The position numbers were made by a program, and so were the translations under genes. DNA of 64,000 nucleotides from Podocnemis expansa (taxonomy: Eukaryota > Chordata > Testudines > Podocnemididae), in the NCBI GenBank assembly GCA_007922195.1, contig ML682059.1, forward strand, positions 11,049,814 to 11,113,813. The letters are read 5' to 3'. How positions within the stretch are numbered: position 1 is the first letter of the stretch; the number at the start of each line of letters is the position of its first letter. Below the pieces are notes generated by a model, which ran no database searches, had not been told where the DNA came from, and saw only the letters and a list, made by a program, of their open reading frames with translations. This document shows, piece by piece, positions 1 to 11,939 of the stretch.

Positions 1-1150
1 TTCCTTTGAACTTCAGCTTTAAGTTGATGATGGACATATTCCATCTGCTTGGAATTGATGTCAATCTGTCGAGTACGAAAGTTCTTACGCTTACAATTAA
101 TGAGATAGAGAACAATAAGGAAATCCAAAGTCTTAGCGTTTCTGGTTGAGAAGCCCAGTGTTCCCTCTCGCATAGCAAGGACAGCCAATTTGAGTGCTTT
201 CCAGTGATCTTCAGGGCTCTTCCTCTCAGGTTTGATATTCATCAGTTTCTTTTTAAGGCACTGCTAGAAAATGTCACATTCAGACTCTGTGTTGATCTTC
301 TGTCTGGCCAGTTTCTTCAACATTTGATGTTTTGGTGCAAGTTTGATGGAAATTATGTAGCAAATAAGAAAATGATCTGTGCAAGGGGTGTTGGCACCAG
401 TCATTTGCTTTGGTGAAGTAAACATCTTCACAGGCATGGATAGAGGCATAGTCAATCAACTGCCTGTGCTTAGATTGTGCAATGTCTTTTGACAGAACAT
501 GGTGTTCATGATAATTAGGTCACATTCTGCACATTTGGTCAGGAGAATACCACTTTTGGAATTGGTCTTGCCTCCTTCTTCCTTTCTGATTGTGCCATTC
601 CAAAGCTCTGAGCCACCTCCAACTCTTGTGTTAAACTCTCCAAGTAATGTGAGCTTGTCATCTTTAGGAGTAAAACAGATAATCTGGTCAAGATTGGCAT
701 AGAATCCCTATTTGGTTTCATCAGCAGTATCAGGGGTTGTACCCTATGCACTGATGAATGTTGCATGTTGGTTCTTGGCAAGTTTTAAGGTCATGAGTCG
801 TTCATTGATGTCAACAAATAATTCCAGGAGTTGGTTGATTTCATTTTTAATAGCAAAAGCAATGCCATAAATTCATTGTTCGGAGTCGCTTGTTCCTTTC
901 CAGAAAAAAGCGTAGCTACCACCTTGAGCTGTCCTTCTTGTGAAGTTCAAAAACGTCGAAGTCATGCCTCATAAGTCCTATGGCTGTGACTGGAGTTCTT
1001 CACTCCTACTTTTTGGGCTGTGCATCAAGGTTAAACCTGGCACATTTGAAATTTCATTGTTTGGTTTGACTGAAATAGAGGGATCCCACCCATGAACATC
1101 CAGTGTTGTGGAGGAGAGGTGGACTATATTTAGGGCACCTTTTCTAGTCC
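1..1150 (-). mobile_element. Decayed LINE ORF2 fragment, endonuclease region and downstream (runs off left edge)
   Basis: Read on the minus strand, the block gives broken stretches of a non-LTR retrotransposon endonuclease: an ISAYAPT-like strand written over several frames near 700-780, a LLGELNTRVG-like motif near 640-680, and a segment resembling ILLTKCAECDLIIMNT near 480-560. These correspond to the GDFNARVG and LLxLCxxxxLxITNT motifs of LINE endonucleases. Many stops and frameshifts show it is dead. Coding decays toward position 1, where the linker before the reverse transcriptase should follow. The clade is not assigned. It lies in intron 1 of ERP44, antisense to the gene. Confidence 0.65.
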
Positions 1151-2695
1151 CTTTCCTGTATGGAGTGAGCTGAGTGGATCCTAAAAAGTGCTGCTTGATA
1201 AGGGGGAAGAAGATATGTGGAAGTCATGTTCTTGTTTTAATGGGATAACCATCACCTTGGCTTGCTGAGAACAATCTATGTAAGTGGCATCTTAAATGTA
1301 AATGTTTATTGATGAAGACTTTAAACATAAGAGAGTAGTCCCAGAACCCAGCAGTCTCCAGGAAATGATTTCAGTTTCCAGGAAATGATTTCAGACACAC
1401 ACATCTTTGGTTGTTTGAGGTAACTTGTTGCAGTCAGCAATCTTCCACCTCTTCTCCTACACTGTGGTTGACCTCACCAGAAACTATAGTGTCTTGCTGC
1501 CACATGTTTTTACAGTGAGATAGGTAATGAGTGTTAGTTATCCTGTGATGAAATTTCTTTTTTGTCAGTGAAGATTTACCTGTAACATGTCTGTTCTTCT
1601 ATTCACCTTCTCATCCGGGATTGCTGATTTCTCCATGAGGAATGGCCTACTCAGGAGACCATTCTGTCCCAGGGTCTCTGTATAAACAGTGAAATTGGTA
1701 AGCTGGTGTGTTTCTTCACACAGCTGCAACTGTCTACCTCCTGACATTTTTCTTTGGTGCTTTTGGACCCTCTGTTCTTGTCAGATTCCTCTGCACCATA
1801 GAGGAGTCGTAGTCTTTGCAGAAAGGAAGATGGAAGGCAGTGTGAAACCCAAAACCTCATTTGTAACAGATTATATTTTCTTTGGCTTGAAATATTTTCC
1901 CTACATTTAACTGCTAATCACACTGCTAAACTATCTCTTTCTTATTTAAAAAAAAACAAAAAGAAAAAGGTAAGTAAATGAGGATAGAACTTAATATTGC
2001 CATAATAATTATATTGAGTCTAGCATATGTAACTTAATTTTGTGATTAAAGCATCTAGCTGTTGCGGTGATAGATTCTATAGATGTTTAATATAATTGAA
2101 TACCGTTACATTCAAGGACTGAAGAGATCGGATACTGTAGAAAATGAGGATATGAAAACATAGGTAGTTTAGCTGAACACAACTACAATTTACGAAAACA
2201 ACCAACTTCTTAGTTTAATTCCTAGGTGAGACTAATATTGTATTTGTAAATCTTTCTCTATGAAGTAAGATGCATTGCTAATATTGCCTTTCACTTGACT
2301 GATAGGAATAGAGGATTTTGTCTTGTCTTTTTTTAAAAAATAATTTTTAATACAGATTTTTTTCCTTTTGGACATAGAAATTACCTGTAATATATATATA
2401 TTGAATATCCTGAAAGAATAGGGGGGAAAATTGAATAGAACTGAAAGAATAGAGGGAAAATTGAATAGATTATAATCTGGTAACACATTAATTACATGAG
2501 GGATTTATTCTCGCACACACATATATAGATATATGTTTACTTGTAAATTTGTAGGGGACTTTATCTTGAACTTTCACTGTGTTTGTGTATTGTCATTTTT
2601 AAAATATAATATTTAAAATCTTTATGAAGCAGTATTTCTTAATGTTGAAACATTATAAATCTGAAATACAGCTTTAAAACCTTTTCTCTTTACAG
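1151..2695. other. Intron 1 (3' part): mostly unassigned AT-rich sequence with two short tandem duplications
   Basis: No exon, RNA gene or recognisable transposon is visible. Two short tandem duplications stand out. A unit of about 22 bp containing CCAGGAAATGATTTCAG is repeated at about 1352-1395. A unit of about 30 bp containing CTGAAAGAATAG and AAAATTGAATAGA is repeated at about 2410-2470. A TATA dinucleotide stretch lies near 2391-2401. The polypyrimidine tract before exon 2 is short (CTTTTCTCTTTACAG). Confidence 0.5.
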
Positions 2696-2768
2696 GTATC
2701 TTGGCTTTTGAGTCCAGCAAGAAGTGAAATAACTAGTCTAGATAGTGGAAATATAGATGACATTTTAA
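2696..2768 (+). CDS. ERP44: ERP44 exon 2: end of signal region and start of mature protein
   Basis: The acceptor is TTTACAG and the donor GTAAGT. The 73 nt encode a hydrophobic stretch (VSWLLSPARS) followed by EITSLDSGNIDDIL and one extra base (phase 1). The human protein has EITSLDTENIDEIL here, the mature N-terminus just after signal-peptide cleavage. The hydrophobic residues before EITS are the last part of the signal peptide and vary more than the rest. The initiator methionine and the hydrophobic core must lie in an exon left of this window, because nothing CpG-rich or signal-like is visible in 1-2695. The frame of the first codon is inferred from this alignment. Confidence 0.93.
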
Positions 2769-5700
2769 GTAAGTACTTTAAAATTTCTTTTCTTTGCACA
2801 TCTACAGTTGTTCTTTATCTGTGTGTTTAACATGAGTTATTGTCAGATTGTTTGTACAGTGCTTTGAAAATTGCTATATTTGTAGAAATATTAAGTATTA
2901 GACTTTTGTAAGTGTCTTCTCCGAAAATTGATTCTCCAAACTGAAGGATAACTTTGAAAATTACCGTGCTGTCATTTAAATTAGGCTCTTAAATGGCTTA
3001 AAAATTGATGTCTGAAATGAATTTATTATTATAGAAAGTGGGAAGATTTTCTGCAACAAAAAGTAGTCGATACAATGTTAGAGAGTGATCACCAACCAGC
3101 TGTCTTATTGTGTTTGCTTTATGCAGTCAGATGTGTATTCCTTGCCTGAAAATTCTTCATCTAGAACAAAATAAATATCCAGTTTGCCTAGAGGTAAACT
3201 TTGTGCTTTACTGACCAAATTCTCTGTACACTTCAAATAGGTAAAGGAAAATGGGTTTTTAATACTAGAAATTAGAGCTGTAAAATAAAAAAAGATTATA
3301 TGGTACTGCAGGACTATTTCATGAAGTAATTGTATGAAATGGTGGGTAAAGAGTCCAGTTTTAAATGACTTAAGTGATGATCTGGTGATGAAAATTGTGG
3401 AACCCCTTTTCCATGAACACATATTTTACTATAGTTTAAATTGTCATTTTCTGATTTTTTCAACATACTATCCTTCACAATAAGTACTGCATGTTTCTTT
3501 GAGCCACCTCAAATTTCTACATTTTTTTTTTTAATGTTCTTTAGCCTCCTTAACACACTCCACACAACTAATTAGTAAAAACCTCAAATAAGGCCACTTA
3601 CCTGTGCAGTACTCTATAGACTTTTTGCTTCCTCACCCTCTTCAGTTGGATCCCTTGTTGTATCTTTTTTTGTTGTTTTTAGTCCATTGGTCTGAGTCTT
3701 CATATCCAAGCCAATTGTAATTAATTTTGAGAGTGAGATTTCAAGAAAACGCTATGTAAATGGTGTTCTAACATCCATTTTGTATTCTGTTCACTCAGTA
3801 AAGCTGAACTGTAGAAAAACTACATGTGGCTTGAAAAGTTGTGTGTCTCACCAAAGTTGCTCCAATAAAAGCTAGTACCCACCTTGTCTCATGTAGTAAC
3901 TTTGTAATTTTGTTTAAAAGCAATCTTGCTGACTGTTATTTTTTTCTTGTAAAGCTGTACTTCTTGTTGCTTGTAGTGCTGCTGTTCTTAAATGGAAAGT
4001 GATCTTTTTTTTACCCTCAATATTTGTTCCATTATTTTACTAGGGGTAAAAATCTCATTTAGCAAACAGTTGTTTCCAACATCCTAATGATTTATTAATT
4101 AGGAGCCTTTTTTCACAGGTCCTCTCTGAAGCAGAGTTATAAGAAGAAACAAATAAAAGCAGTGCAGCCCTTCTCACTTTCACAGAGTGCAGTATGGCAG
4201 ATCACTGCCGAAAAGACTAGGCCACACATGTGCATTGATTTCTCTGGGTATGCATGTGTATAACTAAAAATGAGGCGTTCTTCTTCCCCCGGAGGAAGAT
4301 CAGCTATCCAAATGAGAGTTTGGGGATCAAATTATATAATTCAATTCAAGAAACACAAAAGAAACCCTGTGGACAAACTTTCTTAGGCAGAGTATTTGAG
4401 AGCTGTGACACTGAGGACATCTACAGAGCCATAGACAAGTTACAGCTATCTATCCCCAGTCATGCTCCCTGGGAAGATGTAATACTGCATTGGGTATTTT
4501 CTGCCATGCTGAAAAGACTAGGAAAGTGTCATGCTTTTGTCACCATCTCTGCTGTGAGTTACTATGCCCTAATGGCCAAGTTATTGTTCCTGGCTTCTGC
4601 TGCAGTTGCCAAGCCTCACTACAGCTCCATCCCCCATCTTCTGCTCTGTCCCCCTAGTAAGTGGTAATGAAGTGATGAGAGGGACAAGCAGCTGAGATAT
4701 GGAAGGAAAAGTAAACAGTAAAGAGGGCTTTTTGCTTACCATTTCTTTCTTTTTAGCTCCATATTGTAAGTCAGGAGTTTCCTCAGCATACACCAGTCTG
4801 AATTAAATCTGATGTGACTGCTGATGGTAAAATGGCTCTCTTCCCTGGGATTTAACATTTTGAACTGGGGTTGATTTTTAAATCATGGTGGCCTCCTTAA
4901 TGTACAGGCCCTAATCATAGGTGTCAAGTTCTGTCAGGCATCACCTCTATCTTTTCCTTTGGTCATGAAACTTTCAGGTGGCATCCAACCAGTCCCCCCA
5001 AAATGGCCAAAACCGTCACTGACACCTTAAGTGCTTCTCCGTGCCTTTACAAGCAGTACTAACGTGGGTGAGCAGTATTGCAAGTATGATCCCTCTTATC
5101 CCAACACTCATATGGCCTAAGTGCTTCTCTCTGAACAAGTAAAAGGATACAAATCTGTGTCGTGGGACTTTGGTCCTTGAGATCTGATGTTGTTGCAGAT
5201 TAGTTGTCAGCTGCCTTAGTGATACAGTGGAAATCTTTATGGAAAACTGAAGCTGTTCAGAGCCATCAGAAATGTCAATTTACAATTCCGGCTCCTTCCA
5301 GAGGCTCTAAAGGAATGCAGAGCATATGGGAAATAGAACCAGTCCTTGTAGTAAAACAGGAAAAAATACTTCTCTTGCTGGGAGCTGAAACAAGGGCAGG
5401 GTGCTGTGGTGAGAGGTGTAGCTGCCCTTAGTTTTGTCACAGCTATCTGCATAATTCCCAACTAGCCCCATCTGGAGTTAGACATCCTGTCCCCCAGTTC
5501 CCCATTTCAGGCCAGAATTTTTTTCAGTTTGAGAGCATGCTTGAGCCACTCACCTCCAGTTCATCTCATGTTCAGGTGCAATATTGCAGAGACCCTTTCA
5601 GTCTAATGTCCTAGCTGTTTTGTTCCACAACAATCTGTTGTTTTTGTGACCTGGCCCTCCAGCCAGTCGCCGTTCAGTTCATTCCCTTCCTGGGGTTAAC

Positions 5701-6202
5701 GGAAAAGCCCAGAAACTAGGAAACTCAAAATCTAATACCCTTCAAACATGTCTCCCAGCCTCTGTCTGGCACCGTTAGCTCCGATAGCAGAGGTTTTTGT
5801 GGTGGCTCAAAAGGCACTAATGCTACTAATGAACTATGTGAATGTCAATGTGGTGCTGCATAACAGACTTTTTTTCCTTTGCTTTAAAGACCCTACAAGA
5901 TTACGCATACAGCTACATTGAAAGAACATTTAGGTTGCAAAGCTAAGCATTGTGGAAATTCCGGAGTAAAGGTGGCTTGTGGACTTTTAATTCAGCCCCC
6001 TTGATAATATTAATTAGGCTGGTCTTTAATTAAACATATTTTTACACAGCACCCTACCTTCTTCACTGCACAGGCTGGACCATGCTCTGGGAATAAATCA
6101 TGTTTATGTAGGTAGGCTTTTGTCTGTAGTACCACTGACTCATTGTTACACCTTCCAACTTCTCTTCTCACAGCCCTATTCAGCACACAGAAAGGAACGT
6201 AA
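2769..6202. other. Intron 2 (5' part): no recognised coding content
   Basis: Open frames here, including a 137-codon one at 4254-4667, show no family motif and have no splice context. Near 3831-3895 a stretch (GCTCCAATAAAAGCTAG, then CACCTTGTCTC) resembles the end of an interspersed repeat seen again at about 25035-25140 and 27895-27985. The block 5880-6060 looks repeat-like, but I cannot name it. Confidence 0.4.
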
Positions 6203-7150
6203 CTTCATAGAATCAGAACTAGAAGGGACCATAAGAGGTCATTGAGTCCCATCCCTGCACACATGGAAGTCCCATCTTAAACCATCCCTGACAAATGTCT
6301 GTCTAACTTGCTCTGAAAAATTTCTGATGATGGAGATTCCACAACCTGCCTAGGCATCTTATTCTATTGGTTAATCACTCTAACAGTTAGGGATTTTTAC
6401 TTAAAGTCCAACCTAAACCTCCACTTTTCTAATTTAAGCCCATTGCTTCTTGTCCTATCATCAGCAGTTAAAAATAATATTTTCTCCCTCTTCCTTGTAA
6501 CAACCTCTTAGGTACTTGAAAACTTTTATCATGTCCCCTCTCAAGCTCCTCTCTTCCAGATTAAACAAACCCAGTTCTTTCAATCTTCCCTCATAAGTCA
6601 AATGTTCCAGACCTTTAATCGTTCTTCAAGTTCCAGACTGGTAACCATGTTAATCTAGCTCAGCACAACAAAGGAGTAGTCCTGTGACACTTCTAAGGAC
6701 TAACAAATTTATTGCATGAGCTTTCCTAGAAGAAAATCCCACTTCAGGGGAAACTTACAGTTAGTCCTTAAAAGTGCCACAGGACGCTGTTTGTTTTAAT
6801 CGTGTTGCTCTTCTCTGGACATTCTCCAGTTTGTCTGCATCTTTCCTGAAATGAGGTGCCCAGAACAGCACTCAGTAGATCATTTGAGATCTAATCAGAG
6901 TGGAGTAGAGCTGAAGAATTACTTGTGATATCTTAATTGCAATACTTCTGTTAAAGTTTCCCAGCATGGTGTTTGCTTTTTTTGCAACAGCATCACACTG
7001 TTGACTCATATTTAGCTTGTGGTCCACTATGGAACCCTGATGCCGTTCAGGAGTACTCCTTCCTAGGCAGTCATTGCCCGTTTTGTATGTGTGCAATGGA
7101 GTATTCTTTCCTAAGTGGAGTATTTTGCATTTGTCTTTACTGAATTTCAC
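6203..7150 (-). mobile_element. CR1 LINE 3' fragment, interrupted by a hairpin element
   Basis: The + strand begins with the antisense CR1 3' end (CATAGAATCAGAACTAGAAG, then GGGACCATAAGAGGTCATTG). On the minus strand the far end encodes the CR1 reverse-transcriptase C-terminus: KFSKDKCKILHLGKNTPLHT, then DHKLNMSQQCDAVAKKAN. The copy is 5'-truncated inside the RT region and carries frameshifts. At about 6637 the CR1 sequence is interrupted by a palindromic element and resumes at about 6805 with GTGTTGCTCTTCTCTGGAC, so the CR1 is the older insertion. Confidence 0.88.
6637..6797. mobile_element. Hairpin (foldback) element inserted into CR1
   Basis: The insert has near-palindromic arms. GTCCTGTGACACTTCTAAGG near 6692 pairs with the complement of TTAGTCCTTAAAAGTGCCAC, GGAC near 6784. 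The inner part has the GAGCTTTCCTAGAAGAAAAT and CCCACTT signature shared with the copies at 49840-50040, 50214-50440 and 60310-60475. TTTAATCGT occurs in the CR1 just before the insert and again just after it, consistent with a target-site duplication of 8-9 bp. No protein is encoded. Confidence 0.65.
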
Positions 7151-7439
7151 TCTACTTAGAATGCTGCTCTGTACAACTGCATTCTGTCCTTGCCTCAGCC
7201 AGAGTTCTTAACTTACCATGGGGAATCACTTAAACCACCCATTTCATAGGTGATCACTGATCATGTGTTCCTCTTTTGAGTTGCCTGACTGGAGAACCTG
7301 GGGTCTGATTTGTGAAAGAGATGAGCACACTAAGTTACAAATGGGATTGATAATCTGGCTGTATGAAGTTCCATATAATGCAGAGTACCATGGAAAATCA
7401 GGTCCTAGGCATTTCAAACCTGTCACCCAAAATTAAATG

Positions 7440-7545
7440 GTTACTTTTGACCATAATCTCTGTGTGCCCCTTTCTATCTGTAAAATGGGAATATCAACTC
7501 TTCACTTTGCCAGGGAGTTATGGACTTCATAAACATTAACTATGG
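7440..7545 (+). repeat. Possible MIR-like SINE remnant
   Basis: The phrase CTGTAAAATGGGAATATCAA, preceded by TCTCTGTGTGCCCCTTTC and followed by a GCCAGGGAGTTATGGA-like tail, resembles the 3' half of MIR (CTGTAAAATGGGGATAATA...). It is old and short. The assignment is from memory of the consensus. Confidence 0.4.
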
Positions 7546-8327
7546 TAAGACTTCAATACTATAGTGACAAACACAACAGAAGAGCTCTTTTGGAAATTAA
7601 TAATGCTGACTTCAGAGCAGGATTTGACTACGGTGGAGTAAATGTAGCCTAGGATCAGACACAGAACAAAGAGGAGAAAACAAAATATTGAATACTGAAT
7701 GTGCACTAAGTGAGCATTGTGCATCCTGTGCACTCAATGAAGCAAGGGTCTTGTGTAAAAAAGATGTATATTCATGTAATTAAAGATTGTATCATAATGA
7801 AGACACAAAATGGGACCACATTAAGGCTTCACAGGCAACCTTAATTCTGGCATTTCCTGAATATTTTGGTGCTAAACTTTGCAACCTAAATGTTTTTGTC
7901 ATTTTGTATTGGTGTGTGTGTGTTGTAAGCACTACATCCTCTGTTTTGGAGCCAACAGTAGGTTCAGGAGCTTCTCACTTTCATGTCACAGATTCCAAAT
8001 GTCATTTATTTGTTTGGGTTTGTTTTTTGTTTGTATCCTAATGGAAAGAACTTCACTCTAATTGTAGCTTGTTGACACTGTAAATACACTTGACATGATA
8101 GCAGCCCTTCCTTTTCTCTGTCCTCCTAGGTAGACTTTGTCCATTCATAGCAATATTTCAGTTTATCCATCCCACTCACTAAATATATAAGAAGCAGTAG
8201 GTTGTAATCTCCATAATCTGGGAACTCTTGTCATTGTTGCTTGTACATGCTATAATACAAGTAGTCTCTGATTTAATGGCTGTAATAAATGTTTGCATCA
8301 CATGACGTTTTGTGTTTTTTTTTCCAG
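7546..8327. other. Intron 2 (3' part): nothing recognised
   Basis: No repeat or coding motif was recognised. The segment ends in the T-rich polypyrimidine tract directly before exon 3. Confidence 0.5.
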
Positions 8328-8367
8328 ACAATGCAGATGTTGCTTTAGTTAATTTTTATGCTGATTG
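8328..8367 (+). CDS. ERP44: ERP44 exon 3: beta-strand leading to the active site
   Basis: This exon is only 40 nt. The acceptor is a T-rich tract ending TTTCCAG and the donor is GTAAGT. With one base from exon 2 it encodes NNADVALVNFYAD plus the first two bases of the active-site tryptophan codon (phase 2). The peptide NADVALVNFYADW is identical to my memory of human ERp44 and is the central strand of the thioredoxin fold just before the CRFS site. Because the exon is so short, it was found through the protein alignment and not as an open reading frame. Confidence 0.95.
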
Positions 8368-9689
8368 GTAAGTGTCAAAAGTTTTTCTATTTAATGTTAA
8401 ATTATTGGAAACTGTACTTATAACACTTCTTACCATTCTAATCAAAGAAAGGCCTGTCATTCTAATAAATAAATTTTCAGACCAGTTCTTATGGTTTTTC
8501 ATATAAAAATTTTCAAGTGTGCTGTGCAGACTGTTTCATTAGGACATCTGCCAAGGAAGAAATTTTGTAATCTTAATCAGGTACTTGCTACCATTAACAA
8601 GTGTTGCCATAACTTCTATATTAAGTTGTTCTTCAAGGGACAAAATCCACTTAAATTTTCAAGCTCTTTTCTAATGAATGATGGTCTGAAAGTTTTTTGT
8701 TTTGTTTTGTTTCTCCTCCCTACCCCCCAAAAAAGAAAAAGAAAGGGCAGAGGAATGTTGCATTAGAAAATCAAGTCTTGTCTATTCTGAAAGGTAATAA
8801 AAATAGAAAATTTGTGAGATCCTAACATCACAAGAGTCAAGAGACTGACGAGAAGGCTTTTTTGGTCAGACTGGTTAAAATTTTGTAAAACACTTATTTA
8901 AAATGAATCTGTTTGGTATTTTTCCATTAACTAATTGCAAGAAAATTTAGTTTCTGATTCCCTTAAATACTGCATACTGATTTTTTTTATCTCTTCAAAC
9001 AATAAAATAAAAAGGCATTTTCTGCTGGATTCTTGTACAATTTTTCAGCAGATGGATTATTCAGGGAAAACAGTGAAGCCCACAGCTATCATAGGTTCAT
9101 TATTTTGTGAAAATTTCTGAGACCAGCTCTAGTGACTAATACTTAAGGAGGAAGAAATCTGTGTTTAAACTCAGAACATCATTGCTCCTTTAGTTAAGAT
9201 TTGAGAGCTGCCAGTATGTACCTGAGAAATCTGAAGTCATCCAGGAAGATTAGACTTGGCATTCCTAAAGTAAAAATAAAGCAAAAGTGACAAAATAACC
9301 AAGTTTAAGGGTTTTCCTCCTCCTGTACCTCAGAAGGAGGCAAAAAGCAGTGTGAACCAGTTTTTAAAAAAAAACTGTTTTCAGATTTTACTTACTGATA
9401 ATTCAATCAGCTGCTCTCAAGTGATTAAAATTGTATTTTAAATTGATCTGAAAATTTAAGCTCGTATCTTTTAGAGAGAGAGTCAAAGATAAAATACTTC
9501 ATCTCTTCAAGATGTGTGCGACTTTTATGTTTAGACTAGTTTAATTTAATTTAAAACTAATCTAATTTAAAAACCAATTTAGTTAAGCCATTAGAAACAC
9601 CTGTGTTGGTGCTACAGAGCCTGTATGGTGGCATAGCTGTTTCAGCATAGTCCCCAAATGTAGGCACAGCCTATGACAACACAAACTTT
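8368..9689. other. Intron 3 (5' part): AT-rich, nothing firmly recognised
   Basis: No coding motif is visible. The stretch 9535-9585 consists of TTTAATTTAA-like words and may be an edge of an old inverted-repeat DNA element that encloses the CR1-like block at 9690-10080. I could not define its ends. Confidence 0.4.
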
Positions 9690-10080
9690 TTCTGCTAATG
9701 TAGGGTTACTACTTCTCTGAAGAACAATAACTGATAAGCTTTAAGGTCAGATAAGACCATTGTGATCTAGTCTGACCTGTACATTGCAGGACACAGAACC
9801 TCACCTGCTCCTGAAATAGACCCCTAACATCTGGCAGAGTCACTGAATTCCTCAAATCATGGTTTAAAGACTTTATCCCTCTGAGGTATTTATAGAGAGC
9901 AATTGTATCTCTCCGTAACCACCTTCTAGATAGGCCAAACAAACCAAGCTCTTTGAGTCTCCTTTCATGGGGCGAGTTTTCCATTCCTCAGACCATCTTA
10001 GTAGCCCTTCTTTACACCTGTTCCAGTTTAACAGCAGCCCTCTTCCATTGGCATAGCTGCATCTACTCTGGGGCATTTTT
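9690..10080 (-). mobile_element. Old CR1-like LINE 3' fragment
   Basis: The + strand reads TAAGACCATTGTGATCTAGT, then CTGACCTGTACATTGCAGGA, the antisense of the 3' end of an older CR1 subfamily. The minus strand encodes ERRLKELGLFGLSRRWLRRD, then TIALYKYLRGIKS, matching the conserved C-terminal region of CR1 ORF2. It diverges from the subfamily at 34905 and shares its wording with the 47868 copy. Confidence 0.65.
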
Positions 10081-10439
10081 GGCCTCTGTCCAATACATTG
10101 GTATAATTATAACTTAAGTGGAATAGACCAAGCCACATATCAGTTTAATACTGGTTATACTGGTTTAGCATATGCTTTTAAATTTGCTGCTACAAATTAA
10201 ACCAGTCTAAGCTGCATTGATACCAATGACAGTATTCATATAGGGGCTTGCACTGGCTTAACTAAATTGATTAAATATTTAATCTTTTGTTAAAATGGGG
10301 CAACTTTGCATGTAAACCAGGACTTAGTATAATATTTTTATTCGGTACAGAAGTGTAACGTTTGGTCTCTTAGACTGGTACAGCTCAGTAGGACAGCCAA
10401 GGCAACCAAAGACAGTAGGCAACCAAGGTGTCCCAGTAA

Positions 10440-10600
10440 TAATGCTGTATATTTTCAGAGCACTGTGCAAATATCAACCAATAATTAATGTGCAAAACCT
10501 TCCTGTGTGGTAAATTGGAATCCCTATTTTACAAATGAATAAAGTGGGATAAATTAAGCAACTCCAGTTGACTATTTTCCACATTTTTAATCAGAGCCCT
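10440..10600 (-). repeat. Possible MIR-like SINE remnant, antisense
   Basis: The order CAGAGCACTGTGCAAATATC, GGAATCCCTATTTTACAAAT and GAATAAAGTGGGATAAATTA matches an antisense MIR: the usual '...CCCATTTTACAGATGAGGAAACTGAGGC...' with an upstream segment like AGCACTGTGC. It is highly diverged. Confidence 0.4.
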
Positions 10601-10655
10601 TTTCTTTAATGCTACCGAATTCCTGTCTCAGCATAGAATTGTAGTCATGAATCTA

Positions 10656-11060
10656 AGGGTTTGTCTACACTTGAAAGCTGTAAATTAAAATGAGGTATCT
10701 CTTCCTAAATAACTCTGTGTATATACTCAGGAAGAATTCCATATATGCACTAGTCCTAAGGTATGGTGTAACACAAACTTGCATTGAAAAGCAGGGGTAG
10801 CTAAGGAATGTAGAAAAATCACACCCCTAACCAACATAGCTATGCTGGTGAAAATCCCTACCATAGACACAGTTATGTCACCATAAAAGTGCTCTTGCTG
10901 ATATACCTTATTCTGTTCAGAACACTGCTTTTGAGACACTAACGCAGCAGAACAGTCTTGCCAGTAAAAGTGGCATCCTCATTGCAGAACGGAGTTTCCC
11001 CACATAGCAACTTTCATATCATAACTTCATAGGCAAACACTTTTAAGTGTAAACAAGGCC
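10656..11060. mobile_element. Non-autonomous DNA transposon with terminal inverted repeats
   Basis: The left end AGGGTTTGTCTACACTTGAA and the complement of the right end (GGCCTTGTTTACACTTAAAA) form imperfect terminal inverted repeats. The flanking 8-mers TGAATCTA (10648-10655) and TCAGTCTA (11061-11068) agree at 6 of 8 positions. No transposase is encoded. The GTCTACACTT-type ends are common in reptile miniature elements, but the superfamily is not certain. The exact ends may be off by one or two bases. Confidence 0.6.
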
Positions 11061-11734
11061 TCAGTCTATTTTATTTTTAGTGCAAGTTTGCAAGTAATTA
11101 AGCCCTTAAGATTTTATTTTAAAATAAATCTTTCTAGCCGTAGAAGTTAGTCTTAAAAATGTAAACAGTGCAGACAGTCGGCTGTGCTGTAAACAATAAC
11201 TCTGAAAGTGAACTGCCCTGAATGAAATGTTAATTCTGACTAATATCCACTTAAAGTCAGCACTTCAGTATTTCAACATTTTATTGTTTTAGTAAAAACA
11301 TAAACTGACTAACGTGTACTAATCTGAAACAAATTCCTCAGTTTCCCATACCCAGCTGCCTCTGGGAGCTTCTATGATGCAGATGTAAATTTTCAACAGA
11401 AAATTCTGCAGTGTGACAAAAAGAGGAAATGTGGAGAACAGTAGAAGACAAACTAAAATGTGCATCAAAATAAATAATGGGCTTATTGTATTTTTTGTGG
11501 TCGTCATTTTAATCTTTAATGTAAAGAAAATGTCCTTCAAAGAGCTAAGGGTTTTAGAGCCTCTTTCTGTTGCATTCATCCTTTTTTTCCTGAAGCTGGA
11601 GGGAGGCTCTCTACCTGAGACTTCACTTGAAAATCCGACCCCCTTGTAAGAAGGTAACCATGGAATTCCCTATCTGTGTGCATGTTACCACACCATTATG
11701 TTAAGTTTGGGACTTTAAATTTAGCTGTCTAAGG

Positions 11735-11921
11735 CAGGGGTCTCAAACTCAGATCATCACGAGAGCTGCATGAGGACTAATACATTGCCCGAGGGCCACA
11801 CCACTGAAACCTTTTCATACAACAATGTTGCAAATATTGGTAACAATAGTGTCGCTGTAGGCCACAGGAAATAACTTTAGAGGCTGCATGCGGCCCACGG
11901 GCCATGTTTTTGAGACCCCTG
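11735..11921. mobile_element. hAT-type miniature element with perfect 8-bp target duplication
   Basis: The 187-bp element begins CAGGGGTCTCAAACTCA and ends TTTTTGAGACCCCTG, giving terminal inverted repeats of about 15 bp. GTCTAAGG flanks it on both sides (11727-11734 and 11922-11929). Short TIRs starting CAG and an 8-bp duplication are hAT hallmarks. The element at 63062-63370 is a relative, sharing the ends and the internal words GAGGGC and GGCCCACGGGC. It has no coding capacity. Confidence 0.88.
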
Positions 11922-11939
11922 GTCTAAGGCAATAAGTAT

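Noticed and set aside
1..2695. Search for ERP44 exon 1 (start codon and signal peptide)
   Set aside because: No GC-rich first-exon context and no methionine followed by a hydrophobic leader with a donor in the right phase. Part of the region is a LINE relic, so exon 1 lies outside the window.
4254..4667. 137-codon + strand open frame in intron 2
   Set aside because: No family motif, no splice sites joining it to ERP44 in frame, and no promoter or poly(A) context. Length alone is compatible with chance.
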